Assembly: GCA_003342895.1 (NCBI GenBank)
Contig: PTFA01000230.1
Coordinates: forward strand, 434,001 to 498,000
DNA length: 64,000 nt
Source: Casuarius casuarius
Taxonomy: Eukaryota; Chordata; Aves; Casuariiformes; Casuariidae
Direction of reading: 5' to 3'
The notes beneath the pieces are model-generated. The model saw nothing but the letters and a program-made list of their open reading frames with translations, was not told the DNA's origin and ran no database searches. A program made the position numbers and the translations under genes. Of this stretch, positions 26,508-39,680 are shown piece by piece. The number at the start of each line of letters is the position of its first letter. Within the stretch, counting starts at the first letter, position 1.

Positions 26508-29500
26508 TTTGCTATTTCAGGTGCAAAAATAGTACAGTATTCCATGCCAATACATTATGCAGTGTTTAGTTAAATTAACATCCATTGCCATTTTTAAAAT
26601 ACTCTTCATATCGTTATTTAGATGTAGTTTTAAATATCAGGGTAAGGCCTTTAAAGCTCTCTGCTCACATCAGAAAAACAAGCAGTTTGCCTACATGACT
26701 TAAATCCGAATCTGCTTTTTTTTTAAACTTAAACATTAATTTGAAGTTAGTTAACTGTTGTAATGTCATTGCAACTTTGCAAAACTTGTACCTTCAGAAA
26801 CATCTCCAAACTTGTTCATTGTTTAAAGTGTATGTGATCCTGTTTGTTCAAATCTTAGCCTCAGTGCCAACAGTCCATCTATCTTATATTAAATTTGAAA
26901 TGATTTCAGTGGAATTGACTGTAGTTGTTACCCAGAATCCTTACAGGCATACAGTGATATTTCATGAAATGCAGCAGACCTGCTATCCAAGTTTAAGATG
27001 TGTTCTTGTTGTGATTAATGATTTTTTCCTCAATCTTTAACATATACAGTCCCTCATCACTACTCAAATTCTTTTGCTTTGCTACATTGATGGCTGTCAT
27101 GTTACATAAACCAAAGAAACTGAAGAAAGTTGGGCTTTTTGTTTCATTTTGTTTTTTGCCCTTTAACTAACTTGCCTTCTGCCAAATCCCTGCAGGGCAT
27201 CCTGTCTTCCAAGCCAAATGATTGTAGAGTTGTAAAACGTCCCTGATTTCCACACAACCCTCCCCACTATAGAACCTTGGAAAGAAGATAAAGTGCAAGG
27301 TTAATCTTAAGCAAACCTTATTTTTTAAGTTGTAGTTGTGTACCTATTACATTGGATACTTGGAGGCATAGAAACAGAGAGGAAATAGTGTGTCTGTTGG
27401 TGAATGTGTGAATGGCAAAGTTCATGGCATGTATCATCTTTAAAACCACATTTATTCAAGAGGTTGATGGTAATTGACATGATGCAGACTCAAAATGTAG
27501 GAGCATGCATTTTATACCCTTAGGAAAAAACAGTTTTGTGATAATACTGCAATTAAAGCCCGAATCTACAAAAATAGTGTAGGTGCTTTAGTCCTATCGA
27601 AATGGAATGTAGAGTGTTTAAATAGCTTGGTGGACTTGGCCCAAAGTGGTTTCTTCATAGATTTAGGTAGCTGCATTATGGTATAATAAGAATTTTCCAG
27701 TATGATTGCCTTAAGTGAGGTTACGATGAAAATACAGACATTCTGAGAAATTCCACTGCTGTAAATTGACTATACGTGAAAAGCTTTTGGAAGCCATGGT
27801 GATGGAAGCTAGATGAAATCTTGAGACTGAGAGGTGTCAAAGACTGCTATAGCTGCTTTATAAGTCTTCTTATAAAGACCTGTCTTCCTCCCCTCCCCCC
27901 CCCCAACTGTAGTTCACTTAAGTTTTCAGGCCATCACTTGAGAGAAGAGCTTTTTAGGTTAAGCTGGTTATTCTGTTCCCTTAATAGGTGTGCTTTGAAC
28001 AAATGTGTGTTGCAGCTTTCAATCATGTATCTCCTTGCTGGTGCCATGAAGCAAAAGTGGGGAAGGAAAAACTTCACATGTTCTCAGAAGTTTTCTGGAA
28101 AGAGAAGGGAAGAAGTGGGCAGGATGAAGAGGGTGGTAGGAAATGGGTGAGAGCCTGCATGAGAATGTCTTTGTATTTATACTGTGTTTTTCTTTTCACT
28201 TCAGATTTCAGGAGGGGGAGGTAAGATGTGATTCTCTACATTGAGGCTGATCTTAAGACTATGTAGGTGTTAGAACCAGCATTAGGATTTGTGGTTTCAT
28301 GACTCTCAGTAAGGACAGAGTGGGAAACAGTTAAGGCAGTAAATTAATCTTTTTTACTATTCTGGCAACTGTAATATAGGTGTTACAGTGAAGTGCTTTA
28401 CCCTGATGATGATACTGATTAGTACTTCTGTAATGTCTGTGCAAACACTATAAAAGCTGTTAAGGCCTTGTAAATCTTCTCCATTACTTTGAAACTTTTC
28501 AGACTGAAGGAAAGAATATGGTTTGTTAGTACTTCATTGAGGTTGTCTGTATCATTTGGTTTGCCCAAAAGTTGCATGTATTGCGTCCTCCCAGGATCTT
28601 AGCTGGCTGGTCTGGTGGATTTTCCTGGCTTTTGAGGCTTGGAGTTCATTCTAAAATGTCCACGGTGGTTTGTAGTTAGTGCGTTGGTGTTTCTTTATTC
28701 TTTGTGTTATATATGTACAGAAGTAATTTATGAGCAATATGCATAATATATAGTGGTAAACAAGAATCTAGAATGCCTTAATTTTTTTTTCTAACTTTTT
28801 CAAACTTGCAGAGAGGCAAGGATGGAAAACTATAATTATGCCAAAAAAACCTGTTGAGGTTATGGTTACAGTACAGTGCTGAGAGGAAGATTACTTTGCC
28901 ACTGTGCACACAATGCCCATCTTGTACAGAAAGCAGCTTTGTGTATTTTACTGTCTTAGGGTTTGGAAGTAGAAATAAATCACTGTGGGGGTAATAGGTT
29001 ATTACGTGATGGCTGACCTGCAGTAACCAGTGATGTGCATGCCCTAGAAATAAGCCAGCTAGAATTATCACAAGTGTACAAAGACTTAAGGGAGTTCATA
29101 TGTATGCATTCCAGAGATTGTCTGATGCCTCTAATAATTCTCTGTGGTAACTGCTTTTTTTCTGAGGCTTCAGAAGGGCTACCTTTATTTTCTGGTTTTG
29201 CTTTCCTTTTTGTTAAATTCCATTAGCACAAATATTTCACAAGCTTTAGATTATAGGACTTCATCTTGAAGATGATGTGTGAAAGTGTATGATAGTGTAT
29301 GGTAACTCTTACATGTGAAAATATTTTTCAGTCAGTAGTCTCCAGAAAATAAAAGTGACACTTCTTGCACTTACAGTTTTGGGAGGAATTTATCTATCTC
29401 AGACTGTTTTACCAGGTGATATTACAGACCACAGTTGTGCCTCATCCATAAGCAATTCTATACACTCTAAATGTACTTTTTGACACAGCACTGTTGAATT

Positions 29501-29744
29501 CAAATTGATTTGGAAGCAATTACTGGTTGGATTAACCAAGTGCTTAACCAATTTTAGGCTGACACTAGCACTTGGCTATTCTTATGCGATTTGAATTCCA
29601 AAATACCTATTTGCCTTTGAGCATGCTACAGCTGAACTTTGCTGCGTATACTTTCTGTGGTTTTGTTGCCTGAATTTGAACAGTAAATCCCAGCACCGTT
29701 GTACAGTGCACACAAGTGCTTAGCGTTGTAATATGACAAATATG

Positions 29745-29756
29745 CCACAAGGTGGC
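29745..29756 (+). promoter_or_regulatory. CTCF-like core motif
   Basis: CCACAAGGTGGC matches the CTCF core pattern CCASYAGRKGGC at all but one position (A instead of Y). With the preceding G it also forms a GCCAC/GTGGC inverted repeat. A single motif match is weak evidence of binding. Confidence 0.25.
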
Positions 29757-32700
29757 TCAGCAATATAGCTCCTCAAGCATTTTTGTCTTTGGTTTACTTT
29801 ACACCACAGTATTTCATTATAGAGTTTAGCGCTATTGTGAAAACACTTGTTCTGCATAGCTCTGTATCCTACTGTCAAGTTTGGAGGAATATGGGGTTAC
29901 TCCAGTGCCGCACGATGCATTCTGTATTGGACAGGTATAGAGACAACAAGATGTTCCTGTAAATAAGTTTACATTATGGTATTGCCACAGATTTTTTTTA
30001 ATCAGACTTTCTGGAATAAGATTAAATACGGAATTGGTAGATCAGAAGTAGGACTTCAAAAGTGAATAACCAAAAAATTTCCTTGAAACTTTTTTCTTAG
30101 GTCCTTCAAAACAGGGGTGGACTTTCTGCTTTTAGGGAGAAAGAAGATGGAAGTACTAGCACTTTAAAGATATTGAACACATCTGAACTGTTTTCAAAGA
30201 AGTTATAATACAAATAAAATCACCATGCAGCTGCAAAAAGAAACATGATATTTGGGATCTTAATTTTCTTAATACGTCTGGGACCAAAAAGTGACTATAA
30301 AAGTGTCACCTTGTTTTGAATTAGAAATGGAAAGTTTGCAAAGAACAGGAAGATCCTTCTGCCCACACGATTTCCAGTTTGACCTGATGTTATAACTTCT
30401 TTCTCATTCTGGCTTGGATACCAACAGGAATCCTAAAACAGAAATTGGCAATGTTAGCAGTAGTGCATGAGCTAGAATGGATTCAGGTTTGACTTCTGTT
30501 GATTTTTATTAGCTTCCTAATGCTGCTAGCTTGGGAGAAGAATGAGGTTTGCCACTGAGGTGGTGGAGAGAGGGAATATTGAAGATTTAGGAAAAATTTT
30601 CAGTGTAGCCTAAAGCTGGGAAATTCTGGATTCTGTTAGGTCTACTGTTTGCTTAGGGCATGATTACTTTCTGTCAGCACATGAGTATATGGTGATCTAA
30701 CTGTCACCAACTGCTGATGTTTTTGGGACTAGGAATGCAGGCCAGAGCAAGTCTTGCTGAAGGAGATTGTTACTGTATTATTCCCCCCCTAAATCTTGAA
30801 CTATTCTGACTTCTAGAGCGTCTCTTTGCTTAGTTTTCATAGCTTGTAGAAAAGGAAAGTAAAAAAACCCTTTTTTTGCTGTGGTAGTGCAAAATGGCCA
30901 ATGTAACAAAGAAGTGATTATTCTTATATTGACTACCCCATTAGTGGCTAAAATCCACATGATTTAAAATCAAGAAGAGAAAAGGAACAGCAAAGGAATT
31001 TTGGGCACCAGAAATGCTGTGCTGTTGTTCTAAAATGCAGTGATGATGAACATGTTTCATGAACAGCGCACTGACGTGGCTTGGTTAGAAGCAGATTCTG
31101 AAACAAGTGCTTACTAATCTGTATTCACTTCTGGTACTAAATGTGCATCTAGTGTATATCTGGAGCTCATCCAGCAGCACTAATAGTGGGAATTACTTTT
31201 AAATAGTGTTCATATTGTAGATGGAGTTTGAGTAACATGAAGTTCACCCACTCATCAAGATTTTAGCTTAATTTAAAATCTGGAAATTAAGTTTTTGAGT
31301 TGTGAGAAAATTAAAAACAGGGAGGGCTGCATAGAAAAAAGTAGAGCTCACATAGCTGAGTATCAGCTTCTCAGCATGTAATAAATACAGCTTGGAAATG
31401 AAGAATGATTCTTGACAGCAGTCTTCAGCAGAACACATTACAGTAGTTTTATCCTCAAAGTCAGTAAGGTTTAGTCCAGTGCACTGTAGGCATTTAAAGA
31501 AAGGCTGTGGCACCTCAGCCAACTGTAGACTGTGAAAATTTCTCTGACATCCATGATATTTGAATGGCCAAGAAACAGTGGAGGATCTAATAAGAACTTG
31601 AAGCTGGAAACTGTTTTCCAGAACAGGAGATCTCGAAGTGGAAACTTGCTCGTTTAAAACAGATAAATTCCCTCCCTTCATAGAGGACTAATTAACACTG
31701 CTGTCAAATAGCGGGCCTCCATTGTAGGAGTTGGATCCAAGATACTTAGTTCTCACTTTCCAAGCATAGACAGAACCTTGAGAACGGCAATCTGGTGAAT
31801 ACCAAACTGTAGTGCAGTTTCTTTGCTCTTAGCTTTGTTCTGAGACCTTCCCTTTTGAACTAGCGCTTTTTTTTTTCCCTTCTCTCCCCCAGCCCTGTGT
31901 TGTTGAATGTCCTCCCCATAGCTTACTCACTAAAGGATCTTCACTGGAAACAGAACTATGTAAAAGGAAAGGGGAAATGCTGCGTCTAGACTAAACCACA
32001 GCTCTTTCTCCTCTGACGTGGATAGTTCTACCCAACCCAAGTCTGTAATGGAAGGACTGGTGAGATGAATGAAGGCTTAGACTATTTTAGATACTCGTAG
32101 GCAAGGCAAGCCAAGTCTTGTACTTGCCCCACTGTAATCACACGTTTGTCCTGCAAATGAATGGGTCTTGCCCAGGCAGGAGCAGAATATAGACTAAAAT
32201 GAAGACAAGGGGAGTGGTCTTTCGACATAAGTTTACAAACTTGGCAAGAAATTTCAACTCAGACTTGTGAAAGGTAAATGGATGAGTCTGATATGGTAGA
32301 AAATGTTTCCCCTCCCCTTAACCCCCCTTATGGAAGACTCTCTAGTTGAAAGTTACTTGGCAATTTTTATAGTTAAACATCCATGGAAGCCACAAATCGC
32401 TGTGGTGTTTCTTCCTATTAGAATACATAACAGTAATTTCTAATATGTTTTTACTCCATGTAATTTAAACTTAAATCAAACATTCTTCTCATCTTCTCCA
32501 TCCCCTCTGTTTTTTTCATCTTGGCTAGCAGCCGCTATGGCCTCTGTGTACAGTCCTTGAACAGACTGCTGCTAGTTGGACTGCTTGAACTTTGGCGTGA
32601 TGTTCGACCAAAATGTTAACAACATTATTGTATCACTTAAATTTAACTAATGGGTCTGCAGTATATCAGTATACTCCTTAATCATCTCTCAGATTTTTGG

Positions 32701-33316
32701 ATTCGGGAAAGATTTTGGCCTTTGATACCAGTGAGGAGACTTCTATGTTTTCCAACTGTTCCAAATTTTCCAAGGAAAAAATGGCAGGATAAAAACAAAA
32801 TTTGGAGCAACAAATAGTTTCAAGATGCCTTTTAGACAAACCAGAATATTCTGCTGCAGGGCACTGGTACTCTTAAGGCAGAAGGTAATGCTGTTGTATG
32901 TGCATGGTGGTTCTGGTGTTTTGGGTTTTTTTTTTGTTTGGGTGTTTTTTGTTTCTCTTTGCTGGGTAATATGCCAGCATGTCCTCCAGTGTTGCAGATG
33001 GAATGACCCAGAATTGCAGTTTGGTATAACTTCCTATTAGCTTGCAGTTGGAGTCGACAGAAAATAATGTTCTGATAAACAAATTGGGACTGAAAGTTTT
33101 CATACCATTTATGGAGAAAGATCCTGGATCAGTGAGTACAGAACTTCTACCTCCTTTGGTGCCTTTTTCATATTAATGCTTGCACTTGATTCATTGTGCT
33201 TTAATAACAAGTGAAGACATGTTCTTTTATTCTCCCATTAAATGAAGATACATTTTTAGTAATACTATTGAGCTTTTGGGATGGGGAGGGTGCATGTGTA
33301 AATGTTTAGGCGTATA

Positions 33317-33336
33317 CATATATATATATATATACA
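33317..33336 (+). repeat. (TA)n microsatellite
   Basis: About nine TA units flanked by CGTATACA and CACGAT. Confidence 0.93.
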
Positions 33337-36300
33337 CGATCTAGTTGTTTTCCTTTCATAAACCAAAAACTTAAGAACTTTTATTGGGGCCAGAATGGTG
33401 GCATTGTTTATAAGTTGTGCCTAGCTTGTACACCAGCTCCTGGAACTAGAAAGGAAATGCTTGAAGTCTTCTGGCAAAGCTATTTTAAAATGACTTCAGC
33501 TTTTTCTTAACCACAGAGCCTCATACTTGTGTTCTATGTTCTAATAAAATAGCTGACATTTTTCTTTGTTTATTTTTTAAGACGAAAATGAAAATGCCTA
33601 TCTTATACACAGGCAACTGTATAATCATGCTTTCCTACCTTGTTACAGATACCAAAAATCACTGTTTATCAAGTCATTTCTTAACCTTTTCTTAGTGTGG
33701 ATGTTCAATCATATTAATTTATTTTTATTAGACTGGAAACCAAGAATGGTGGCAGGGATAGTTGGAATCTACAAAATCTGCCCCCTCCACTCCCACCCTT
33801 CTGATACAGAAGTTAGCCTGTTTGTGTTTTAGCTTACTCTATTTATGTGTTAATTTAATTGCTTTTTATAACCCCTAAACAATTCTTATATGTTCAAAGC
33901 TATTGCAACTGTGTGATACGTATGCTCTTTTGCAGGTAAGTAGGTAGGAAGGGATATTTTTTCCACTTTCCACTCTGACTGTTAAAGGAGAGGAACTCTT
34001 TTGTCAAAAAGAGAAAGAAAAACTGGCATTAAAAAGGGCCCATATTAAAATCGTGGGACTTGAAGCGGTAAGAAAAGCTGGAATGAGGGAGGAAGCAGGG
34101 ATTCCCCCCTTCCCCTCCTACAAAGAAATCTTTACTAATAAAGGTGTTTCTCATTGCAGATAAGCAATGAGAACCATAGTATTCTGGTAGGAAAAAGCTG
34201 TCTGAGTGATGTTCCTATTGTTCTGTACAAAACATGTTCATATGATATTAACTTGTATCACTACTGTGATATGTCTTGTAGTCAAACATGAAACATCTCT
34301 AGCTGTGCTTTCCTTTGAGATATGGGGAGAAGAGGCAAACCTAAAAAATAGTTCATGTGTATCACCTAGAGTACAAAGTCCTCTTAAAAACTACTTTGTA
34401 TTCCCTGAGAAGTATTTATATTTATTGGATAAATAAATAAATATAGCGTATGATCTGAGACAGCAGAGATTTGTGTTATGTACCTAGAAAGGTCAGAAAT
34501 AGTGCACTTCTATTTGTATAATAATTTGTAAAAATAAAATGTAGAATTGGATTTACATGTCTGCAGCGTTAGTTTCTTCTGGCTCTTTTTGTAAAGACAA
34601 ATACACTTTTCTGTCTCAAAACAATAATAGTTGTAGATGCAAAGTAATTAAATTTGCAAGCCAAAATGTTTTTGCTTCACAGTTCTTGATTGTAAAGAAG
34701 ATTAGCTATTTAAAGGTACCCCCTTATGTATTTTAAGGTACAGTTTTCTGTTTAAAGAACTAGAAGTAATGAGACTGCAGTTATGACAGGTATGTATTTT
34801 TAATGAAATACTTGAAATAAATTCTGTCCATTTTCTTTGTATGGAAAACTTGTATATCCTCTGTTCAGAGCTTGATTCAAAGCTTACTGAAATTGATGGA
34901 CTTCACATCAGGCTCGGACACTAGGTGTCTTGCTTGTGACGCTGAGTGCACAAATACCATGCATCTCTGAGAGATTCTTTGTATTTGTGGTTCTTGATTT
35001 TGGAGGCATTCTCCAGATTGTAACATAATGGAAGAGAGGGAAAACTATCTAAAACTTAGTATTGGGGTAAATTACAGTAAATTACTTAGTGTTGTTTGGT
35101 TTACCTTTAAAACTATAATCCTACTTTACTGAGTTTGCATAAAATAAAAAACTTTTTGATGTTATAGTCGGCTGATTTTTTACAATTGCCAGGGTTTTTC
35201 ATGTAGGCTTTATTGTTAGGATGGGTTTTTCATGTCAGTTTGAGGCAATTAAATTATCAGATATATGTTAATTTTGATGTTTCCACCCAAAGTGTTCTAC
35301 TATAATGAATTTTCATGTATATATTGAAAAGAGATGACCTCAAAAGGACATAAAAGCCACAGAGACTGTGGCTACTTCTCAAGTTTTATTAAAGGCTAGG
35401 TTAATATAACCATACATGATAGGTATAATTTTACTGTAATTGAAACCTCACTGTTTAAGTTAGATTTGGATTTATTTGTTCTTTGGCCTAGCTTCTTCTG
35501 TCCAGAGGAAGAGAATGATGGCCATTAGTACACTTATGAGACACAATTTTATATATAGACATTTTGATAGAATTGAAGGAACATCAGCTACCTTCCTACA
35601 ATTGTGTGGCTTTTAAGCTATCTTTTTAATCTGTGTTAGGAAACTCAAATGCTGAATGCTTCTGTAGAATTGTAGATAACAGAGAAAAGAAAGAACATCC
35701 TAATTTTTCCCTCTTTGAAAAAGCACCTATATATGTTTGATTAAAAATAAGATAACAATGTAACTTCGATGAATATTTGCATCAATAACACTGTGAACCA
35801 CTCTAACAGTGATGTCAGTGAAGGATTGTGGTTTCTATTAAGACTGTATTATTAATCTCACTTACACATCTCAAAAATCAAGTCAGCCAGACAGTTAATA
35901 ATGATGCTAAATAAAGGTTATGGCTTACATTCCTTCCTTTGATTGTGTCAGACTTCCATGATGCTATTTTAAAAAAAAAGAAAAATCTGACTTTAGGCAC
36001 AGTGGACTCGCTTTTGCATTTTGCCCAACTTAAGCACATAATTTGACAGTGTGTCATGCAAAATTGTATAAGATGCTGAGATGGGTATTTAATTCAGGAA
36101 TTGTAACATGGGTGTATATAGAGAGAGCTGGACAATAGAGAATACTTCATTGTATTGAAAGGAGAGTTATCAAATGGAATGTAAAGTTGCCTGGAGTTGT
36201 GGAAACTTCAGATAGTTCTGTCTATTTACACTAAAATGTCATCCTTAATTCCTAAATTGGAGGCTTTTGAAAGGGATGGGTGGAGATGGGTAACTGATTC

Positions 36301-36355
36301 ATGCATATGAATTGAAAGTGAAACCAAGGTATGTTGAGCAATGTATTTTCAGTAA

Positions 36356-38320
36356 CACGGAATCACAGAACAGTTAAGGGATTTCTGAAGATCACCTAGT
36401 CTATCCCCCTGCTCAAAGCAGGGTCAGCAAGAGCAGGTTGCCTGGGACCATGTCCAGGTGGGTTTTAAATATCTCTGAGGATGGAGACTCCAAAAAGTCT
36501 CTGGGAAACCTGTTCCAGTGTTCAGCCACTCACAGTGAAAATTTTTTTCCGTATGTTAAGGTGTCCAAATGAAACTTTTTGTGTTTCAGTTTGTGCCCAT
36601 ATGCCTCCTGTCCTGTCACTGGATACTACTGAGAAAGAGTCTGGCTCTGTCTGCTCTACGTCTTCCCATCAGATATTTATAAACATTTATCAGATATCTG
36701 CCCCTCACCTCCAACCTCTCTTCTCAAGGCTGAACAATCTCAGCTCTCAGCATCTCCTTGTGTGACAGATACTCCAGTTCCTTAATCATCTTTGTGGCCC
36801 TTTGCTGGACTTGCTCCAGTATATCCATGTCTCTGTTGTACTGGGCAGCCCAGAATGGCATTCCAGATATGGCCTCACCAATGCTGAGTAGAGGGGAAGG
36901 ATCACCTCCCTTCACCTGCTGGCAGCAGTCTGCCTAATGCAGCCCAGGATGATGTTGACCACCTTTGCCACCAGGGTGCAAGACTCATGGTCTACTTGTT
37001 GTCCATCAGGACCCCTAGGTCCATTTCTGCAAAGCTGCATTCCAGCTGGTCAGCCCCACTCTGTACTGGTGTATGTAGTTATTCTCCTCCAGGTGCAGGA
37101 CTTTTGCATTTCCCTTTGTTGAACTTCATGAGGTTCTTCTCTGCCCATTTCTCTATCCTTCAAGGTTCCTCAGAATGACAGCATGATCATGTGGTGTATC
37201 AATTGCTCCTCCTAGTTTTGTATTATCTGCAAACTTGCTGAGGGTACACTGTTCCCCATCCTCTAGGTCATTAATGAGGTTGTTATTGGTCCCAATATCA
37301 ATCCCTGGTGTCTTCCACTACTGACTAGCCTCCAGCTGGACTTTGTTCTACTTATCACAACTCTCTGAGCTAGGCAGTCCAGCCAGTGGGATGTTCAGTT
37401 CAGCAAGTTCATCCACCTCACTGACCACTTATCTAGCCAATGCTTCATCAACTTGTCTGTAAGGATGTTATGGGAGACAGTGTCAAAAGTCTTACTAATG
37501 TTGAGGTAAACATACTGCTCTCCCCATGTCTGCTGAGCCAGTCATCCCGTTGTGGAAGGCTGTCTGGTGTGTCAGGAGTGACTTACCCTTCGTAAATCCA
37601 TGCAGACTACTCCCCATCGCCTTCTTGTCCTTCATGTGTTTGGAAATGGTTTCCAGGATTATTTCCTCCATCACCTTTCCAGGGACTGAAGTGAGACTGA
37701 GTGCCTGTAGTTCCATGGGTCATCCTTCTTGAAAAAGGAGTGGCATTTGTTCTGCCTCAGACCTCAAGAACCTCCCCTAATCACTACGAGATTTTGAAGA
37801 TAATCAAGAATGGCCTTGCATTGTCCAGCTCCCTCAGCACTTGTGGAGGCATCCCATCAGGGCCGATGGACTTGTGTATGTCCAGTTTGTTAAAATATTC
37901 CCTAACCTGATCCTCCTCCGCTGAGGATGAGTCCTCCTTCTCCAGGTTCTTCTTCTGGTCTCCATGGCCTGGGGTTGCTGAAAGCCAGTTTTCCAGTAAA
38001 GGCTGAGGTGAAGAAGGCATTGAGTAACTCGGCTTTTTCTGTGTCCTTTCTGATCAAGTCCCCTTCCCCATTCAGCAGTGGGCCCACATGTTCCCTAGCC
38101 TGCCTTTTGCTGCTTACATATTTGTAGAAGACCACCTTGTTGCCCTTCTCGTGCCTTGTCAGATCCAACCCTAGATGGGCTTTGACCTTCCTAATCTCAT
38201 TCCTGCACACTTCAACAGAATCACTATATTCCTGCTGGATCACCTGTCCCTGCTGCCACCTCTTGTACACTTCCTTTCTTGTTTGAGGTTAGTCAGGTGA
38301 TCTATACAAGGTGGCTGACT
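36356..38320 (-). mobile_element. CR1 LINE fragment, 5'-truncated, antisense to GMDS
   Basis: Read on the minus strand this is the 3' half of a chicken-repeat-1 type non-LTR retrotransposon. The + strand shows the typical inverted CR1 3' end (ACGGAATCACAGAAC, then CCCCCTGCTCAAAGCAGGGT). On the sense strand the element ends in short TCTGTGATTCCGTG-like tail repeats instead of poly(A), as is usual for CR1. It is about 1.97 kb against roughly 4.5 kb for a complete element, so ORF1 and the endonuclease part of ORF2 are missing. This 5' truncation is normal for CR1. The 5' limit is approximate: similarity fades between 38285 and about 38330. Small indels and many substitutions indicate an old insertion. 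No clear target-site duplication was found. Confidence 0.93.
36413..38285 (-). pseudogene. CR1 ORF2 remnant (reverse transcriptase), disrupted
   Basis: The remnant begins in the region before the polymerase (VYKRWQQGQVIQQEY near 38270-38226, then GNKVVFYKYVSSKRQ). It continues with the conserved segment KLDIHKSIGPDGMPPQVLREL-like near 37895-37830, the catalytic-loop segment SKFADNTKLGGAID near 37239-37198, and the C-terminal segment FWAAQYNRDMDILEQVQQR near 36855-36800. The tail ESPSSEIFKTHLDMVPGNLL runs to a TGA at 36413-36415, the normal place for the CR1 stop. Reading shifts frame several times, so no continuous protein can be made. The second Asp of the usual FADD motif is Asn (codons at 37222-37233). 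The endonuclease domain is absent. Known of the family: ORF2 encodes an endonuclease and a reverse transcriptase for target-primed insertion. This copy is dead. Confidence 0.9.
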
Positions 38321-39595
38321 ATCTCTCTAGGATGCTTACAGTTCTAGTCCTCTGTGTTCAAACAAAGATATAATTGAACAAGGATAGAGCTAAATTTTGT
38401 TCCCTAATAATCATATTTACAGCTCTGTTCACAGAAGGTGGTTAAATCCTGACTTTTTCGGTTGGCAGGATGAAGATCAAGAGGGAATGTTGTTACTTTT
38501 TCATGAAACATTGTGTTCAAAAACTGGGGGGAGGATATCAATTATCTACAGATTCAAGTGACTATAAATTTGTCGCAGAAACATTTATGCATGGGGCAAA
38601 AGGAGTACCTTTCTCATGACTGGAGAAGCAATGTTCTGTAATGACCTCCTTCTTGTAAGAACCAGAAATAGTCTTTTGCTTTCCCTTAACTTATGGAAAA
38701 AAGATTTCTTTTCTACTAGGGTCCTGGAGGATGGTAGGAGATCGGGTGAGGTTTGCTGGTCATATTCAGAAACCTCGAGGGACCTGCACCTTTTTTGTTG
38801 TTGTTTTTTAAAGTGTGTGTATGTTTGTTCTCTAAAATACATGAGAGGATTATCCCATTCAACATTGTCTTGCATTTCTAGGACCACAACATTGTCAGTG
38901 TCCTGTCTTATTACCAGTGCACAAAAGGATTAACAGCGTATGATGAATTTAGCTGCTTTTCCCCCCTACCGCCCTCAGTACCCATTCAAACTTTAAGGCA
39001 ACTTACTGTAATAGCTTTCTTTATCTATTTGTACGAGATAGGGATTACCAATTTCTTTCATAATATCTTGGGTAGACCCTGAGGGAGGGGGGATAGCTTA
39101 AGTTTCCTAATTTTAGTTTACAAGTGTGTCTGATTATTGAATGGGGTGGGGAGGAAGAAAAATATTTGTTTGTGGTCACAAACCCAAACAAATAACCCTG
39201 CTTTGGGTCCCTGTCCTCTGTTGGGTCTGGACACTAGTTCCTCTTCCTCTTGAACTGACTCACTCTTAAGGCTCACTATGCTGTGCCATACTGGAAAATG
39301 GCCCCTAAAAGGATGAGGTGGAAAGTGTAAGCTACAGCAGAATTAAAAGCATTTATGTAGTAGGGCTAGCAATATTTTTCTTATATTATATTCAAAGTTA
39401 AGAATAGTTTAGATTCTTTTATGCAACTTCCTTAGCTATTATTTTTCTGTAAAGATTTGCTGTGTTAGTTCATCAAGTCCATGCTAGACTACAAAATCTT
39501 ATTCCAGATGACTGTCACTGAATGGTCGATTGTTGCTGTTTGGGAGCTTACATGTAGGTTCCTGATATTGAAACATAGCTTGAACTTTGTTCACT

Positions 39596-39680
39596 TAAAA
39601 AAAAAAAAAAAAAAGTATATAAAAAAAAATATATATATATACACACACACACATAAAATATAAAAATATATATGTATTTT
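39596..39680 (+). repeat. Compound A-run/(TA)n/(CA)n low-complexity tract
   Basis: An A run of about 19, a second A run, then TATATATATATA, ACACACACACAC and more TA/A-rich sequence. The hydrophobic and poly-Phe/Lys open frames crossing it are artefacts of the tract. Confidence 0.95.

Larger units (their letters stand above)
14632..36355. other. Intronic sequence without recognised genes
   Basis: AT-rich unique sequence, with the tracts, CpG-richer patch (17.25-17.55 kb) and CTCF-like motif listed separately. C-rich patches lie at 23271-23287, 23947-23956 and 27890-27904. The longest open frame (31268-31681, minus) has no recognisable domain. Nothing else can be supported. Confidence 0.7.

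Noticed and set aside
31268..31681. 137-codon open frame on the minus strand
   Set aside because: No domain or family recognised, and no splice or promoter context. About one frame of this length is expected by chance in 64 kb of such DNA.
36481..38127. Plus-strand open frames within the CR1 fragment
   Set aside because: They are antisense shadows of the CR1 ORF2 remnant, which is coded on the minus strand.
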